Assembly: GCA_014297435.1 (NCBI GenBank)
Contig: JACOQA010000003.1
Span: 124,001-188,000 of the forward strand
From: Candidatus Nanohaloarchaea archaeon
GTDB taxonomy: Archaea > Nanohalarchaeota > Nanosalinia > Nanosalinales > Nanosalinaceae
Direction: 5' to 3'
Length of the DNA: 64,000 nt
Shown piece by piece: positions 19,336 through 28,667 of this stretch. The notes under the pieces are model-generated. The model saw nothing but the letters and a program-made list of their open reading frames with translations. It ran no database searches and was not told the DNA's origin. Position numbers and translations under genes: made by a program. The stretch's first letter is position 1. Each line of letters begins with the position of its first letter.

Positions 19336-19815
19336 GAGTTAGAGAAGCCAGGAAGAAAGATGTTGAAGGTATTAGTGAGATAGCGGAGAAGACATGGATG
19401 GATTCTTACAGCTCGATCATTTCTGAAAGCACTATTCAGAAGGTTATCGATGACTGTTATGATTTAGATTCCTTAGAATATCAGCTGGATAAAGGTCTTT
19501 TCTACGTAGCCGAAGAAGACAACGAAGTAATCGGTTTCGCCCACGCAGGTTCCCGAAGACGGAAGTAAAGCCAATCTCTACCGGATCTACGTTGATCCAA
19601 ATTCTCAGAGAAAAGGTGCCGGCTCAAGGCTCTATGAGAAAATAGAGAATGAACTAAAGGATAGAGATATCGAAGGAATTAGACTGGAAGTCGTGTCTGA
19701 AAATGAGAAAGGTTTCAGTTTTTACAGGAAGAACGGATTTGAAACAGTGAATGTGGAGACAGTTGAGTTGAAAGGCGATGAAGTGGACCAGAAAGTTATG
19801 GAGAAAGGGATCTAG
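19332..19815 (+). pseudogene. GNAT acetyltransferase interrupted by a frameshift
   Basis: First frame ends ...EVIGFAHAGSRRRK* near 19568; shifted frame continues EDGSKANLYRIYVDPNSQRKGAGSRLYEKIENELKDRDIEGIRLEVVSENEKGFSFYRKNGFE...*. Confidence 0.75.
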
Positions 19816-19941
19816 AGTTATGGTATTGAATACTTGATTATAAGTTTGCCTATTGAGGTCAGTAAGCTCTTAGGAATCTAGTTCTTGAGAAAATAGGCTT
19901 CTCCCTAAACCCATTTAATTGTTACTATGTAATAACAAAGT

Positions 19942-20718
19942 ATGTCGTTATTTGTTCAAAGGCAGCAACGCGGTATAGAAGCCGAGTTCGAGGATATTTT
20001 GCTAAATGACCCGCTCGGCCATGGAGCTGAATTGAACGAAGAGGCAATTGAGGATATATTCAGGGTCATAGAACTAGCAGACCGAGAGATCAATCACGGC
20101 TTCGCGGAAAGAGACTATATCTTTGATCATGGAAGAGCTGCCTTTGACTCCGATAAAGGAGGCGACAAAATCTCTATATCAATGGCTACAGAGTTCAAGC
20201 CCTTCAGACTCTGCCACGAGCTGGGACACAGCGCATACCATTCAGAGATACGGGAAAAAGTACCTGAATCTGACCCGGAGCCGATAAGAACTTCCTATTC
20301 CGAAGCATTCGCTGAACTTACTGCCTACCACCTCTTCGATCAGGTAGAAATGGACTACTCTGAATCCATACCAGAAAGAAACCCTTACACAAATCCTGAT
20401 CAGACAAGATTCTACGCCGAACTCGTAGAGGAAGATATACCTGACTGGAAGGAACACCATGAGAACTCAGATCTTCAGGTTGACTTACAGCACCACTCCG
20501 CAAACCTAATTGGTAGGAAGATGAGTGAGAAGGGATTAAACCCGAATAATGCCCTAGACTCAACACAACAGTTCTTCTCATTAGTGCGTCAAGGCCTCGA
20601 AGCAGTTGTGGAACACGGCACAGAGCTCTACAGACAGGGAGAGCTCGAACAGATCTACCCGCAGGGAAAAGAGAGATACGAGGAGAGACTGGACCAGATA
20701 ATAGAAAACAACTTCTGA
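19942..20718 (+). CDS. Putative zinc metallopeptidase-like protein (HExGH)
   Basis: FRLCHELGHSAYHSE plus downstream conserved-looking EAFAELTAYHLF. Confidence 0.55.
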   Translation: MSLFVQRQQRGIEAEFEDILLNDPLGHGAELNEEAIEDIFRVIELADREINHGFAERDYIFDHGRAAFDSDKGGDKISISMATEFKPFRLCHELGHSAYHSEIREKVPESDPEPIRTSYSEAFAELTAYHLFDQVEMDYSESIPERNPYTNPDQTRFYAELVEEDIPDWKEHHENSDLQVDLQHHSANLIGRKMSEKGLNPNNALDSTQQFFSLVRQGLEAVVEHGTELYRQGELEQIYPQGKERYEERLDQIIENNF

Positions 20719-20773
20719 CCCTCCAAAAGAACTATCAAAAGACCGTAAAAAATACCGAGAAACAAATTTATTT

Positions 20774-21988
20774 ATGGAGAAAGTCTTCCCCAAGTATGGC
20801 GAGGCATCGCTGGCAGACATTCCCGGAACAGTACTCTCCCTCTTTAATATAGAATCAGACCTAACCCGGTTAGACGAAGATATAGTTAATTCAGAGGAAG
20901 ACTACGAAAACGTAGTAGTAATTCTGATCGACGGTCTTGGACTAAACCAGTTAGAGAATTTTTCAAGAGGTTTTTTTGAAGAAGCTAAACAATCTGGAGA
21001 GCTTAAGGGGATTACTAGTGTATTTCCGTCAGCGACCCCAGCCACGCTTACCAGTATTAACACCGGCAAAACACCTAAAGAACATGGTTTGCTTGGATGG
21101 GAGATGTACTACGAGGAGATAGACTCGAATATCTTTACACTACCTTTTCTGACAACAGAGGGCGAAAAACCTCAAGATGCATTCGAGGAAGTTGACCCGA
21201 AGATGCTTTTCGAAGGCGAACCTATCTACCCAAGGCTTGAACAGAATGATGTAAACTGTTTTTCAGTAACTAAAGAGGATATTGTAGACAGCGAGTACAC
21301 TGAGATGGTCAAAAAGGGGTCGGAGATAGTGCCTTACCTGAACACTGCCGATATGGCGCTACAAATCAGGAGAACCCTGGAAGAAAATGAAGGTAAAAAG
21401 TACATCTATGCTTACACGTCCGATATTGATTCGATCTCCCATATGCGGGGTCCGAAGACTGAGGATGAGCGCAATCAGCTGGAGATGATCTCTGAGACCC
21501 TTAACAGAAATCTGGTTGAGGAGATGGATGAGGAAACAGCCGAGGACACTCTCGTGTTAATTACAGCCGATCACGGCCAGATCGAGCATGATGAAAAGGT
21601 GGATCTCTTCCAGTGGGATAATGTAGGTGAAAGCCTGAAGACGGATGACAACGGCGACTTGATAACTCCGACAGGTAACGGAGGTCGCTCCATCTTCCTA
21701 CATGTGAAAGAGGAGAAGCTCGATGAACTGCACAGCTTTCTGAACGAAAAGCTTGATGCAGAGGTAATGAAGACAGAGACAGCTCTAGAAGAAGGATACT
21801 TCGGTGAAGGAGAACTAGCAGATAATTTCAAGGCAAGAGCCGGAGAGTTAGTCATAGTTTCAAACGACAACAAAATTCACTGGGGTGAGCCCTGGAACCT
21901 TGAAGACATCGGGGTTCATGGAGGACTACATCAGGAAGAGATGAAGATTCCGTTGCTGAAGTTTGAGTTATCCGATTTAAGGAGGTAG
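20774..21988 (+). CDS. Alkaline phosphatase superfamily / type I phosphodiesterase-like hydrolase
   Basis: VVVILIDGLGLNQL, FPSATPATLTSINTGKTPKEHGLLGW, LITADHGQIEHDE, GVHGGLHQEEM. Confidence 0.87.
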   Translation: MEKVFPKYGEASLADIPGTVLSLFNIESDLTRLDEDIVNSEEDYENVVVILIDGLGLNQLENFSRGFFEEAKQSGELKGITSVFPSATPATLTSINTGKTPKEHGLLGWEMYYEEIDSNIFTLPFLTTEGEKPQDAFEEVDPKMLFEGEPIYPRLEQNDVNCFSVTKEDIVDSEYTEMVKKGSEIVPYLNTADMALQIRRTLEENEGKKYIYAYTSDIDSISHMRGPKTEDERNQLEMISETLNRNLVEEMDEETAEDTLVLITADHGQIEHDEKVDLFQWDNVGESLKTDDNGDLITPTGNGGRSIFLHVKEEKLDELHSFLNEKLDAEVMKTETALEEGYFGEGELADNFKARAGELVIVSNDNKIHWGEPWNLEDIGVHGGLHQEEMKIPLLKFELSDLRR

Positions 21989-22045
21989 ATTTCAAAACCT
22001 AGAAATTGGGAAAAACTCAAAAATCGGCGTGAAAAACCTCTAAAT

Positions 22046-22648
22046 ATGAGAGATACCGTCAAGAAAGGCTACGAAGAAGGCGACTACGAAGGAGAGTATC
22101 GAGAGAACAGAGAGATAGTTGAAAAAGAAAAACAGCTGTTCAAGAAGCTTTCTGACAACATCAAAGGCGATAAAGTACTTGATCTGGGTTGCGGTACGGG
22201 CGTTCCTTTCGATCGTTACCTCGTTGACGAGGGCTTCGACTTGACAGGTATCGATATATCAGAGAAACACATCAGAAAGGCAAGAGAAAACATACCTGAA
22301 GCCAAATTTCTTCAGGGAGACTTCTTTGATCAGGACTTCGGAGAGAACAGTTTCGATGCCGTAGTAAGTTTCTACGCTATCTTCCATATACCTAGAGAAG
22401 AACACCAGAAGCTTTTCGAAGAGGTGAGGCCCTGGTTGAAAGACGATGGAGCCCTACTTGTCACGATGGGTGCTGAAGAAATGGAGCAGCATAAAGAAGA
22501 AATAGGAGGAGGTGAACTTGTCTGGAGCTCCTACTCACGCGAGAAGAACAAAGAGCTAATAGAAAAAGCCGGGTTCAATATTTTGGAAACGTACGTAGAG
22601 GATTGGCGCGAGGAAACACATCTATGGATACTTGCCGAGCCCAACTAG
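22046..22648 (+). CDS. SAM-dependent methyltransferase
   Basis: KVLDLGCGTGVPFDRYL, FDAVVSFYAIFHIPREEH. Confidence 0.9.
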   Translation: MRDTVKKGYEEGDYEGEYRENREIVEKEKQLFKKLSDNIKGDKVLDLGCGTGVPFDRYLVDEGFDLTGIDISEKHIRKARENIPEAKFLQGDFFDQDFGENSFDAVVSFYAIFHIPREEHQKLFEEVRPWLKDDGALLVTMGAEEMEQHKEEIGGGELVWSSYSREKNKELIEKAGFNILETYVEDWREETHLWILAEPN

Positions 22649-23286
22649 AAATCCTCACCATCCATCTCCATCTCTATTCTTTCAATAGCTTGTTTATGCC
22701 TCTCTAAACGTTTCTCCGCCACTTTCTTAGTATAGTCAAAGTTAAGCTTCTTCATCTGTCCTCTATAGCGGTCAACTGCAGAGTCCCAGAAGTATTCTAG
22801 GCTATCATCAAAAGTTCTTTCGTGTTCGGCTGCGTAATGTATCTGCCGCCAGAGGTTGTTTACACCGAAGTTTGAAACCTTGTCAGCATCCTGCACAATT
22901 TTTCCTTCGACAGTTTGAGGTTCGGAGTGATGGTTCCTGATAATTCTTTGAATTTTCTTGAGCTGGTCTTCTGTAACAAAGTCAGAAACGTATTCCTCGA
23001 TTATCTTGGCTCCTCTTTCATCGTGTCCTTCATGTCCTTCAAAAGGATCCATCTCACCGTCTTCAATATCCTCTTTTCTGCCGATATCATGGTAGAGAGC
23101 GGCGATCTCCAAAACGTTCTCATCTATCTCCTCACTTGTTTCGACGTTTTGTTTCAGTTTGTGTACGATCTCTAGAACCGTTTTAAGGTGTCTGTAACGG
23201 TAGTTCTTTCCCCCGGCTATCTCGGTATAGTTTGAGAACTCGTCTTTCAGCCTTGATTTAAGCTCTTCTTCGACCTCTTTCTCCAT
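22645..23286 (-). CDS. HD-domain phosphohydrolase
   Basis: RHLKTVLEIVHKL...AALYHDIGRKED...IIRNHHSE. Confidence 0.85.
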   Translation of the reverse strand: MEKEVEEELKSRLKDEFSNYTEIAGGKNYRYRHLKTVLEIVHKLKQNVETSEEIDENVLEIAALYHDIGRKEDIEDGEMDPFEGHEGHDERGAKIIEEYVSDFVTEDQLKKIQRIIRNHHSEPQTVEGKIVQDADKVSNFGVNNLWRQIHYAAEHERTFDDSLEYFWDSAVDRYRGQMKKLNFDYTKKVAEKRLERHKQAIERIEMEMDGEDF

Positions 23287-23347
23287 AGAATAGTTATTGG
23301 AACAGAAAATCTTACAAGTTTGAGTTGAAAGTTAAAGGGGTAAAAGT

Positions 23348-23465
23348 AGTCTGGCAGCGTCCCGGAACTCCCGCCTGTAAGGCAGTACCGACCGGATCGC
23401 TGAGGGACTTTACTTCCGTGTTCGGGATGGGTACGGGTGTAACCCCCTCGCTCTGACCGCCAGTA
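23348..23465 (-). rRNA. rrf: 5S ribosomal RNA
   Basis: Reverse complement contains CCCGTACCCATCCCGAACACGGAAGTAAAGTCCCTCAGCG with complementary ends CTGGCGGTC...ACGCTGCCAG. Confidence 0.93.
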
Positions 23466-23551
23466 TCACAAATATCAGGTTTAACTCTTATAAACAGTGA
23501 TGGCGTTTAAGTCACGAAACATTCAAGCCCTTCCTAAGGTAATCTTTGGTT

Positions 23552-24037
23552 ATGAGAATTAGAACCGCGGATATCGAGGACAGAGAAATCTTGGCTCATG
23601 AGATGTGGATAGAACTTGCCGAGATGATGGAGCCTTACAGCGAAGCTAACGAGCTTAAGGAAGATCCTAAAGAGCTTGCTTTAAACGGATTCGAGAATGT
23701 TCTAGAAAGCGAAGATTACGAGACATTTCTAATCGAAAAAGACGGCAACGAAATAGGTTTCATGAACGTCAAGGTAGAGGAAAAAACCACTTTCAAGATG
23801 GATAAATGCTTGGACATAGTCGACCTTTTCATCAAAGAAGGTTTTCGTGGCGAGGGCTACGGAACCAAGTTAGTTGAGAAAGCGGAAGAATACGCAGATA
23901 AAACCGGATGCGATTACATAACCGTTTCCGCCGAGTGGAAGAACAAGAAAGCACAGGAGTTCTACGAGAAGAAAGGTTTTAAGCAAAAGCAGGTTCAGTT
24001 CATCAAATTGAGGGATGAAAAATGGAGCAGGCGATAA
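23552..24037 (+). CDS. GNAT acetyltransferase
   Basis: FRGEGYGTKLVEKAEEYADKTGCDYITVSAEWKNKKAQEFYEKKGF. Confidence 0.87.
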   Translation: MRIRTADIEDREILAHEMWIELAEMMEPYSEANELKEDPKELALNGFENVLESEDYETFLIEKDGNEIGFMNVKVEEKTTFKMDKCLDIVDLFIKEGFRGEGYGTKLVEKAEEYADKTGCDYITVSAEWKNKKAQEFYEKKGFKQKQVQFIKLRDEKWSRR

Positions 24038-25002
24038 AGGATAAGATTGAATCAGCTCTTGAAGAAAGTTTTGAGTGGACGAAAATTGAGAAAGGCTTAA
24101 ACAGTGTTTACAGAATCTATTCCGGGAAAAAAAAGTTTATCGTGAAAGTTCATACTAACGAAAACCTTGAATCCGAAAATTTCAAAGCCGAGCCACTCAT
24201 TTACGATGCAATACAGGAAAAAACGGATGTTCCAAGCCCTAAAGTCATACATGAATCACTTGATGACGAAGAGTTCAGCTTCTATGTCATGGAATTAATT
24301 GAAGGAGAGAATCCCGGACCAAGAAGAAAGAACTTGGAAATGGAAACCCTTGAAGACTTAATTTTCGAATACGGCAAGATTCTAGGGGAGATACATAGAG
24401 AAATAGGCTTCGAATCCTACGGAGAACTCGAAGGAAGTACGGACGGACCGACAGTCAGGGATAGTTCTGAGAACTGGAGGGATGAGCTCTCTGAAATATT
24501 CCATGTTTATAGGGATATTGTCGAAGACGAGTGGGATAACCCTCCGAAAATGGAAATACCTGATAATTTGGGCTGTATACCTGAGAGACCTAAGCCCTCA
24601 CTTATTCACGTAGACAACAGACTTGACAATCTTCTAGTCGAAGACAATCGGATAACCGGATTTATTGACTGGAGTTTTACACGTACCGGTCATAACGAGT
24701 ACGATCTCATACGGGCAGAATATCTGCTAATAGATTATGATCTAAGATTTCTTAGTGAGACCAAAAAGGAAAGACTCAAAGAAAGCCTTTTCGGAGGGTA
24801 TAGGGAGGAAATTGATCTGGATAAAGATTCTGGGTTCAAAGCAAGGAGACAGTTGTACCGGTATGCCCCGGTTTTCTGGCTGGCTGCAGGGTTTCAGAGC
24901 TGGGGTCAGGACCTAGAAAAAGATGCTTACCAGGAGATGCTCCAGTTGATTATTGAAAGCCTAAAGGAGGAAAAGCCAAAAAATCTTCCCTTCAACCAAT
25001 AG
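24022..25002 (+). CDS. Aminoglycoside phosphotransferase-like kinase
   Basis: LIHVDNRLDNLLVEDNRITGFIDWSFTRTGHNEYDLIRAE. Confidence 0.85.
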   Translation: MEQAIKDKIESALEESFEWTKIEKGLNSVYRIYSGKKKFIVKVHTNENLESENFKAEPLIYDAIQEKTDVPSPKVIHESLDDEEFSFYVMELIEGENPGPRRKNLEMETLEDLIFEYGKILGEIHREIGFESYGELEGSTDGPTVRDSSENWRDELSEIFHVYRDIVEDEWDNPPKMEIPDNLGCIPERPKPSLIHVDNRLDNLLVEDNRITGFIDWSFTRTGHNEYDLIRAEYLLIDYDLRFLSETKKERLKESLFGGYREEIDLDKDSGFKARRQLYRYAPVFWLAAGFQSWGQDLEKDAYQEMLQLIIESLKEEKPKNLPFNQ

Positions 25003-25004
25003 TT

Positions 25005-25289
25005 ATGCCTATCACTCCTGAAAACCTTCCCCGCCACGAACTGATCGGACTTGAATGCGAAGTTGTAGAAGCAAAGGATGAGAACCTGATCGGATTGAAA
25101 GGCGAGGTTCTTGATGAGACTCAATCCCTACTAAGGATTGGTGATACGAAGGTCGAAAAGAAGATCTGCACTTTCGAATTCGAGCTTCCTTCAGGCGAAA
25201 AGGTCGAGCTGGACGGCAAACTGATTGATAAGAGACCTGAGGAACGTGTCGGGATGAAGCTTCCGGGCAAATGGAGTTACGTTGATTGA
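25005..25289 (+). CDS. rnp1: RNase P protein component 1 (Rpp29/Pop4)
   Basis: HELIGLECEVVEAKDENLIGLKGEVLDETQSLLRI. Confidence 0.85.
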   Translation: MPITPENLPRHELIGLECEVVEAKDENLIGLKGEVLDETQSLLRIGDTKVEKKICTFEFELPSGEKVELDGKLIDKRPEERVGMKLPGKWSYVD

Positions 25290-25326
25290 ACGAGCCTTTT
25301 TGAATTTTTGTTACTAACTGGTATGT

Positions 25327-25614
25327 ATGGGAGAGGGGAACTACACTTCGATCGAAGATTATTCTCAAGAAGGAGAGTTTGAGGTTGTGACTGCATTCAA
25401 CCTTGTAAATGAATTTGATATGAATCCTGAGCCAGGGAAGATGTGGGCTGTAGCCGATTATCTTATGAAGTCACTTCAGGGAAAGGACGAGGCTGATTCT
25501 TATGACGAAGCTATCCTCAAGTCGGCGAGAAACACCAGTATTGATCGTGGAGACAACCAACTGGACCTAGCTTACGATACTATCGAGGAGCTTGGAAAGC
25601 TTTACCTCGACTAA
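25327..25614 (+). CDS. Hypothetical protein
   Basis: 95 aa ORF. Confidence 0.5.
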   Translation: MGEGNYTSIEDYSQEGEFEVVTAFNLVNEFDMNPEPGKMWAVADYLMKSLQGKDEADSYDEAILKSARNTSIDRGDNQLDLAYDTIEELGKLYLD

Positions 25615-25647
25615 ACCCCTTTTTAAAACTTTAGTTCTATTGTTGGG

Positions 25648-25771
25648 ATAGCCGCTTGGAGTCGTGAATTGACGAAAGCCTATTGTCCGGGTTTTCAGAT
25701 TGGAGCGATACTCCGGGAGCAGCGAGAGAAAAACCTCGTGTAGAACGTACAGTTTTTCCCGGGTAACTTAC
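25648..25771 (+). ncRNA. Candidate structured non-coding RNA (unidentified)
   Basis: No ORF; TATA-like TTTTTAAAAC about 25 bp upstream; long-range stem TTGTCCGGG/CCCGGGTAA, nested TTTTC..GAGAAAA and GGAG-CGATA-CTCC, plus GCTT-GGA-GTC(7)GAC-GA-AAGC hairpin. Confidence 0.4.
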
Positions 25772-25828
25772 CAGTGGTTTACTTAAAAAGTTTACAATCG
25801 AACGAGACTACATCAGGGCTAAAGAACC

Positions 25829-26110
25829 ATGACAGAATCAATTGAAACCGAATACCCCGTTAGGGGAGGAACTTTCGTTGGGACGGTAGAGTCCACGAAG
25901 ATGCAGAAATCCGCAACAGTAAGATGGGAGTACTCTGAGAAGGTTCCCAAGTACGAGAGGTACGAGAGAAGAAACACCAAGATAACGGTTCACGTGCCCG
26001 AAGACGTAGAGATCGAGGAAGGCGACGAAGTCAAAGTAGGAGAAACGAAGCCTATCTCGAAGACTAAAAGCCATGTTATAATCGAAAAAGTAGAAGACGG
26101 TGAAGAGTAA
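25829..26110 (+). CDS. rps17: Ribosomal protein S17
   Basis: GTFVGTVESTKMQKSATVRWEYSEKVPKYERYERRNTKITVHVP. Confidence 0.95.
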   Translation: MTESIETEYPVRGGTFVGTVESTKMQKSATVRWEYSEKVPKYERYERRNTKITVHVPEDVEIEEGDEVKVGETKPISKTKSHVIIEKVEDGEE

Positions 26111-26509
26111 ATGAAGCCGATCGGATCCAACATAACAAGAACACTGGATATCGGCGCAGAACTTACATGCGCAGATAACTCCGGAGCAAAGAAGCTAGAA
26201 ATCATCGGAGTCAAGGCAAGACAGGGACGACGTTCCCGAAGGAACTCTGCAGGAATCGGAGACAAAGTAATGGTAAAGATCCTGAAGGGAGACCAGGAAG
26301 TCAAGAACCAGGTCTTCGAAGCAGTGATCGTCAGACAGGCAAAGGAATTCCAGAGACCTAACGGACTAAGAGTAGAGTTTGAAGACAACGCAGCAGTACT
26401 AGTGGAAGACACAGGACTTCCAAAAGGATCGGTTACAAGAGGACCTATCGCGAAAGAAGTCGTCGAAAGATACAGCCCGATCGGAAAGATCGCATCACAG
26501 GTGGTGTAA
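26111..26509 (+). CDS. rpl14: Ribosomal protein L14
   Basis: TCADNSGAKKLEIIGVK...GIGDKVMVKILKGDQEVKNQVFEAVIVRQAKEFQRPNG. Confidence 0.96.
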   Translation: MKPIGSNITRTLDIGAELTCADNSGAKKLEIIGVKARQGRRSRRNSAGIGDKVMVKILKGDQEVKNQVFEAVIVRQAKEFQRPNGLRVEFEDNAAVLVEDTGLPKGSVTRGPIAKEVVERYSPIGKIASQVV

Positions 26510-26512
26510 AAA

Positions 26513-27247
26513 ATGGTAAACGAGACAGAGAACTGGAGTAGCAACTGGAAATCAAGCAAGAAACCTTCAAAACAGAGAAAGTACAGAGATAACGCACCTC
26601 TACACGTAAAGGACAAACTTGTTTCTGCACATCTAGACGAAGAACTTAGAGAAGAAGTCGGAACAAGAAACATGCCTCTCAGAACAGGAGACAGAGTAAG
26701 AGTTATGAGAGGAGACCAGAAAGGTGCAGAAGGAATCGTAAACAATATTGACAGAGAAAATACTCGAGTCTACATCGATGGAGTTGAGAACGAGAGAACC
26801 GATGGTTCAACGAACCAGAAGGCTTTCCCTCCATCCAACGTACAGATCGTAGCACTAAACATCGAAGACATCTCAAGGATCGAGAAATACGATGTCGAAG
26901 ACTACGAAGAGATCAAAGTCGAAGAAGAAGAGCTCGAAGAAGCCCTAGCAGAAGATGAAGAAGAGAACGAGATGATGCAGCAGATGCAGGGCGGAGAATC
27001 AGGAGCTCACGAGCAGTTCGAAGAAGACGAAGAAGAAACAGAAGAAGTAGAGGAAGAGACTGAAGAAACAGAAGAGGAAGAAGTTGAAGCCGATTACAGC
27101 GAAGTTGTTTCGCAGAACATCGGCGATGTAAAGGATTCAGTTCAGGAGATGGAAAGCCCTGACTACGATGCTCTGCTCGAAGCAGAGGAAGACAACAAGG
27201 ACAGGAAAACCATGAAGGAATGGATCGAATCTCAAAAAGAGGAGTGA
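26513..27247 (+). CDS. rpl24: Ribosomal protein L24 with acidic linker and extra C-terminal module
   Basis: NMPLRTGDRVRVMRGDQKGAEGIVNNIDRENTRVYIDGV; acidic run then ending resembling the S3 tail. Confidence 0.94.
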   Translation: MVNETENWSSNWKSSKKPSKQRKYRDNAPLHVKDKLVSAHLDEELREEVGTRNMPLRTGDRVRVMRGDQKGAEGIVNNIDRENTRVYIDGVENERTDGSTNQKAFPPSNVQIVALNIEDISRIEKYDVEDYEEIKVEEEELEEALAEDEEENEMMQQMQGGESGAHEQFEEDEEETEEVEEETEETEEEEVEADYSEVVSQNIGDVKDSVQEMESPDYDALLEAEEDNKDRKTMKEWIESQKEE

Positions 27248-27253
27248 TTTCAA

Positions 27254-27913
27254 ATGACAAAACACCAGAAAAGGCTTTCAGCACCTAAGCACTACCCTAT
27301 CTCGAGAAAGGATAACACTTACGTCTCGACGATCAAGGGTTCAAGAAGTTTCGAAAACGCAATACCGACCGTCCTACTTCTCAGAGACGTACTTGAGTAC
27401 GCGGACAACGAGAAGGAAGCGAAAAAGATTGTCAGAGACGGAAAAGTCTACAGAAACGGCGACAGGATCAGAGACGTAAAAGAAGGCGTAGGTCTTCTGG
27501 ACGTCGTAACAATCCCTGAAACAGAGGAAGCCTTCAGAGCAGTAAGAAGAGGCAAGTACCTAGAGTTCGTCGAAATTGAGGACGAAGAAAGGGTTGCCGC
27601 AAAAGTCGTTGACAAATCTGTTGAAGGAGATGAATACGTTTACAGGCTTCACAACGGAGAAAACTATGCTACTGGAGACGAGTTCTCCACAGGCTCAACG
27701 CTTGTTTTCAACGGCGGAGTCGAGGAACTAGAGCTCGAAGAAGGAGCAACAGTTCTAGTTGTCGATGGACAGCACGCCGGAGAGACAGCAGAGCTTGAAG
27801 AGATCAACGAAAGAGGAATGAACAAGAACACAGGTCTCGTGTCCACGGAAGAAAACTCTTTCGAGACACAGCTCGAAAACCTTGTAGCAGTTGGAGACCT
27901 GGAGGTCGAGTAA
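27254..27913 (+). CDS. rps4e: Ribosomal protein S4e
   Basis: TKHQKRLSAPKHYPISRK...VLLLRDVLEYADNEKEAKKIVRDGKVYRNGDRIRD. Confidence 0.95.
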   Translation: MTKHQKRLSAPKHYPISRKDNTYVSTIKGSRSFENAIPTVLLLRDVLEYADNEKEAKKIVRDGKVYRNGDRIRDVKEGVGLLDVVTIPETEEAFRAVRRGKYLEFVEIEDEERVAAKVVDKSVEGDEYVYRLHNGENYATGDEFSTGSTLVFNGGVEELELEEGATVLVVDGQHAGETAELEEINERGMNKNTGLVSTEENSFETQLENLVAVGDLEVE

Positions 27914-27916
27914 AAA

Positions 27917-28429
27917 ATGAGCGAGAACGTGATGAAGCAGATCGAGATCGGTAAAGTTGTAGTAAACATAGGAATAGGACAGGTCGGAGACGACGTTGAA
28001 AAAGCAGTCAACCTGCTTGAAAAACTTACAGACAAGCAGCCTGTCAAAGCAGAATCAAAGGAAGCTTCGAAGACGTTCGGAAAACGTTCCGGACTAAATA
28101 TTGGAGCATTCGTAACCCTCAGAGGAGAGGAAGCAAGAGAGTTCCTCGAAAAAGTTCTTCCTGCAAAGGACGAGCTTGATGCCGACGCATTCGATGGAAA
28201 CGGAAACTTCTCATTCGGTATCTCCGAGTACATTGATGTTCCGGGTGTAGACTACGATGCGGACATCGGCATGATGGGATTCGAGGTAGCAGTAAACCTC
28301 GAAAGACCTGGTTACAGGGTAAAGAAGAGAGACCACAAGCCAACCAGTGTTGGAAAAGAACACCAGGTTTCCAACGACGAAGGAAGAGAGTTCGTCGATG
28401 AAAACTTCGAAGTCGAGGTGAACGAGTAA
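27917..28429 (+). CDS. rpl5: Ribosomal protein L5
   Basis: IGKVVVNIGIGQ..., GNFSFGISEYIDVPGVDYDADIGMMGFEVAVNLERPGYRV. Confidence 0.95.
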   Translation: MSENVMKQIEIGKVVVNIGIGQVGDDVEKAVNLLEKLTDKQPVKAESKEASKTFGKRSGLNIGAFVTLRGEEAREFLEKVLPAKDELDADAFDGNGNFSFGISEYIDVPGVDYDADIGMMGFEVAVNLERPGYRVKKRDHKPTSVGKEHQVSNDEGREFVDENFEVEVNE

Positions 28430-28654
28430 ATGTCATACGAGAAAGTACTAGACCAGATCAAGCACAAAGAAGGAAAGAGAAAGAAGTTCGAGAAGCACAA
28501 CGCTCCCAAGGACAGGGACTACGGAAAAGCAAAGAAAGAATGCAGAAGATGCGGCAGAACAGGGAAAGGAATTCTTTCCCAGTACGGACTTAACTACTGC
28601 CGTCAGTGCTTCCGCGAAATCGCAGAAGATCTGGGATTCAAACAACTAAAATAG
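28430..28654 (+). CDS. rps14: Ribosomal protein S14
   Basis: [33 protein letters not shown]. Confidence 0.96.
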   Translation: MSYEKVLDQIKHKEGKRKKFEKHNAPKDRDYGKAKKECRRCGRTGKGILSQYGLNYCRQCFREIAEDLGFKQLK

Positions 28655-28667
28655 AGGTGAAGAAGAG

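Noticed and set aside
25648-25771. RNase P RNA or SRP RNA as identity of the intergenic structured RNA (fragments like TCCGGG, ACAG..CCCGG, GGGAGCAGC)
   Set aside because: Conserved cores are not in the required order, no GNAR tetraloop in SRP helix 8 context, and the segment is too short; left as unidentified
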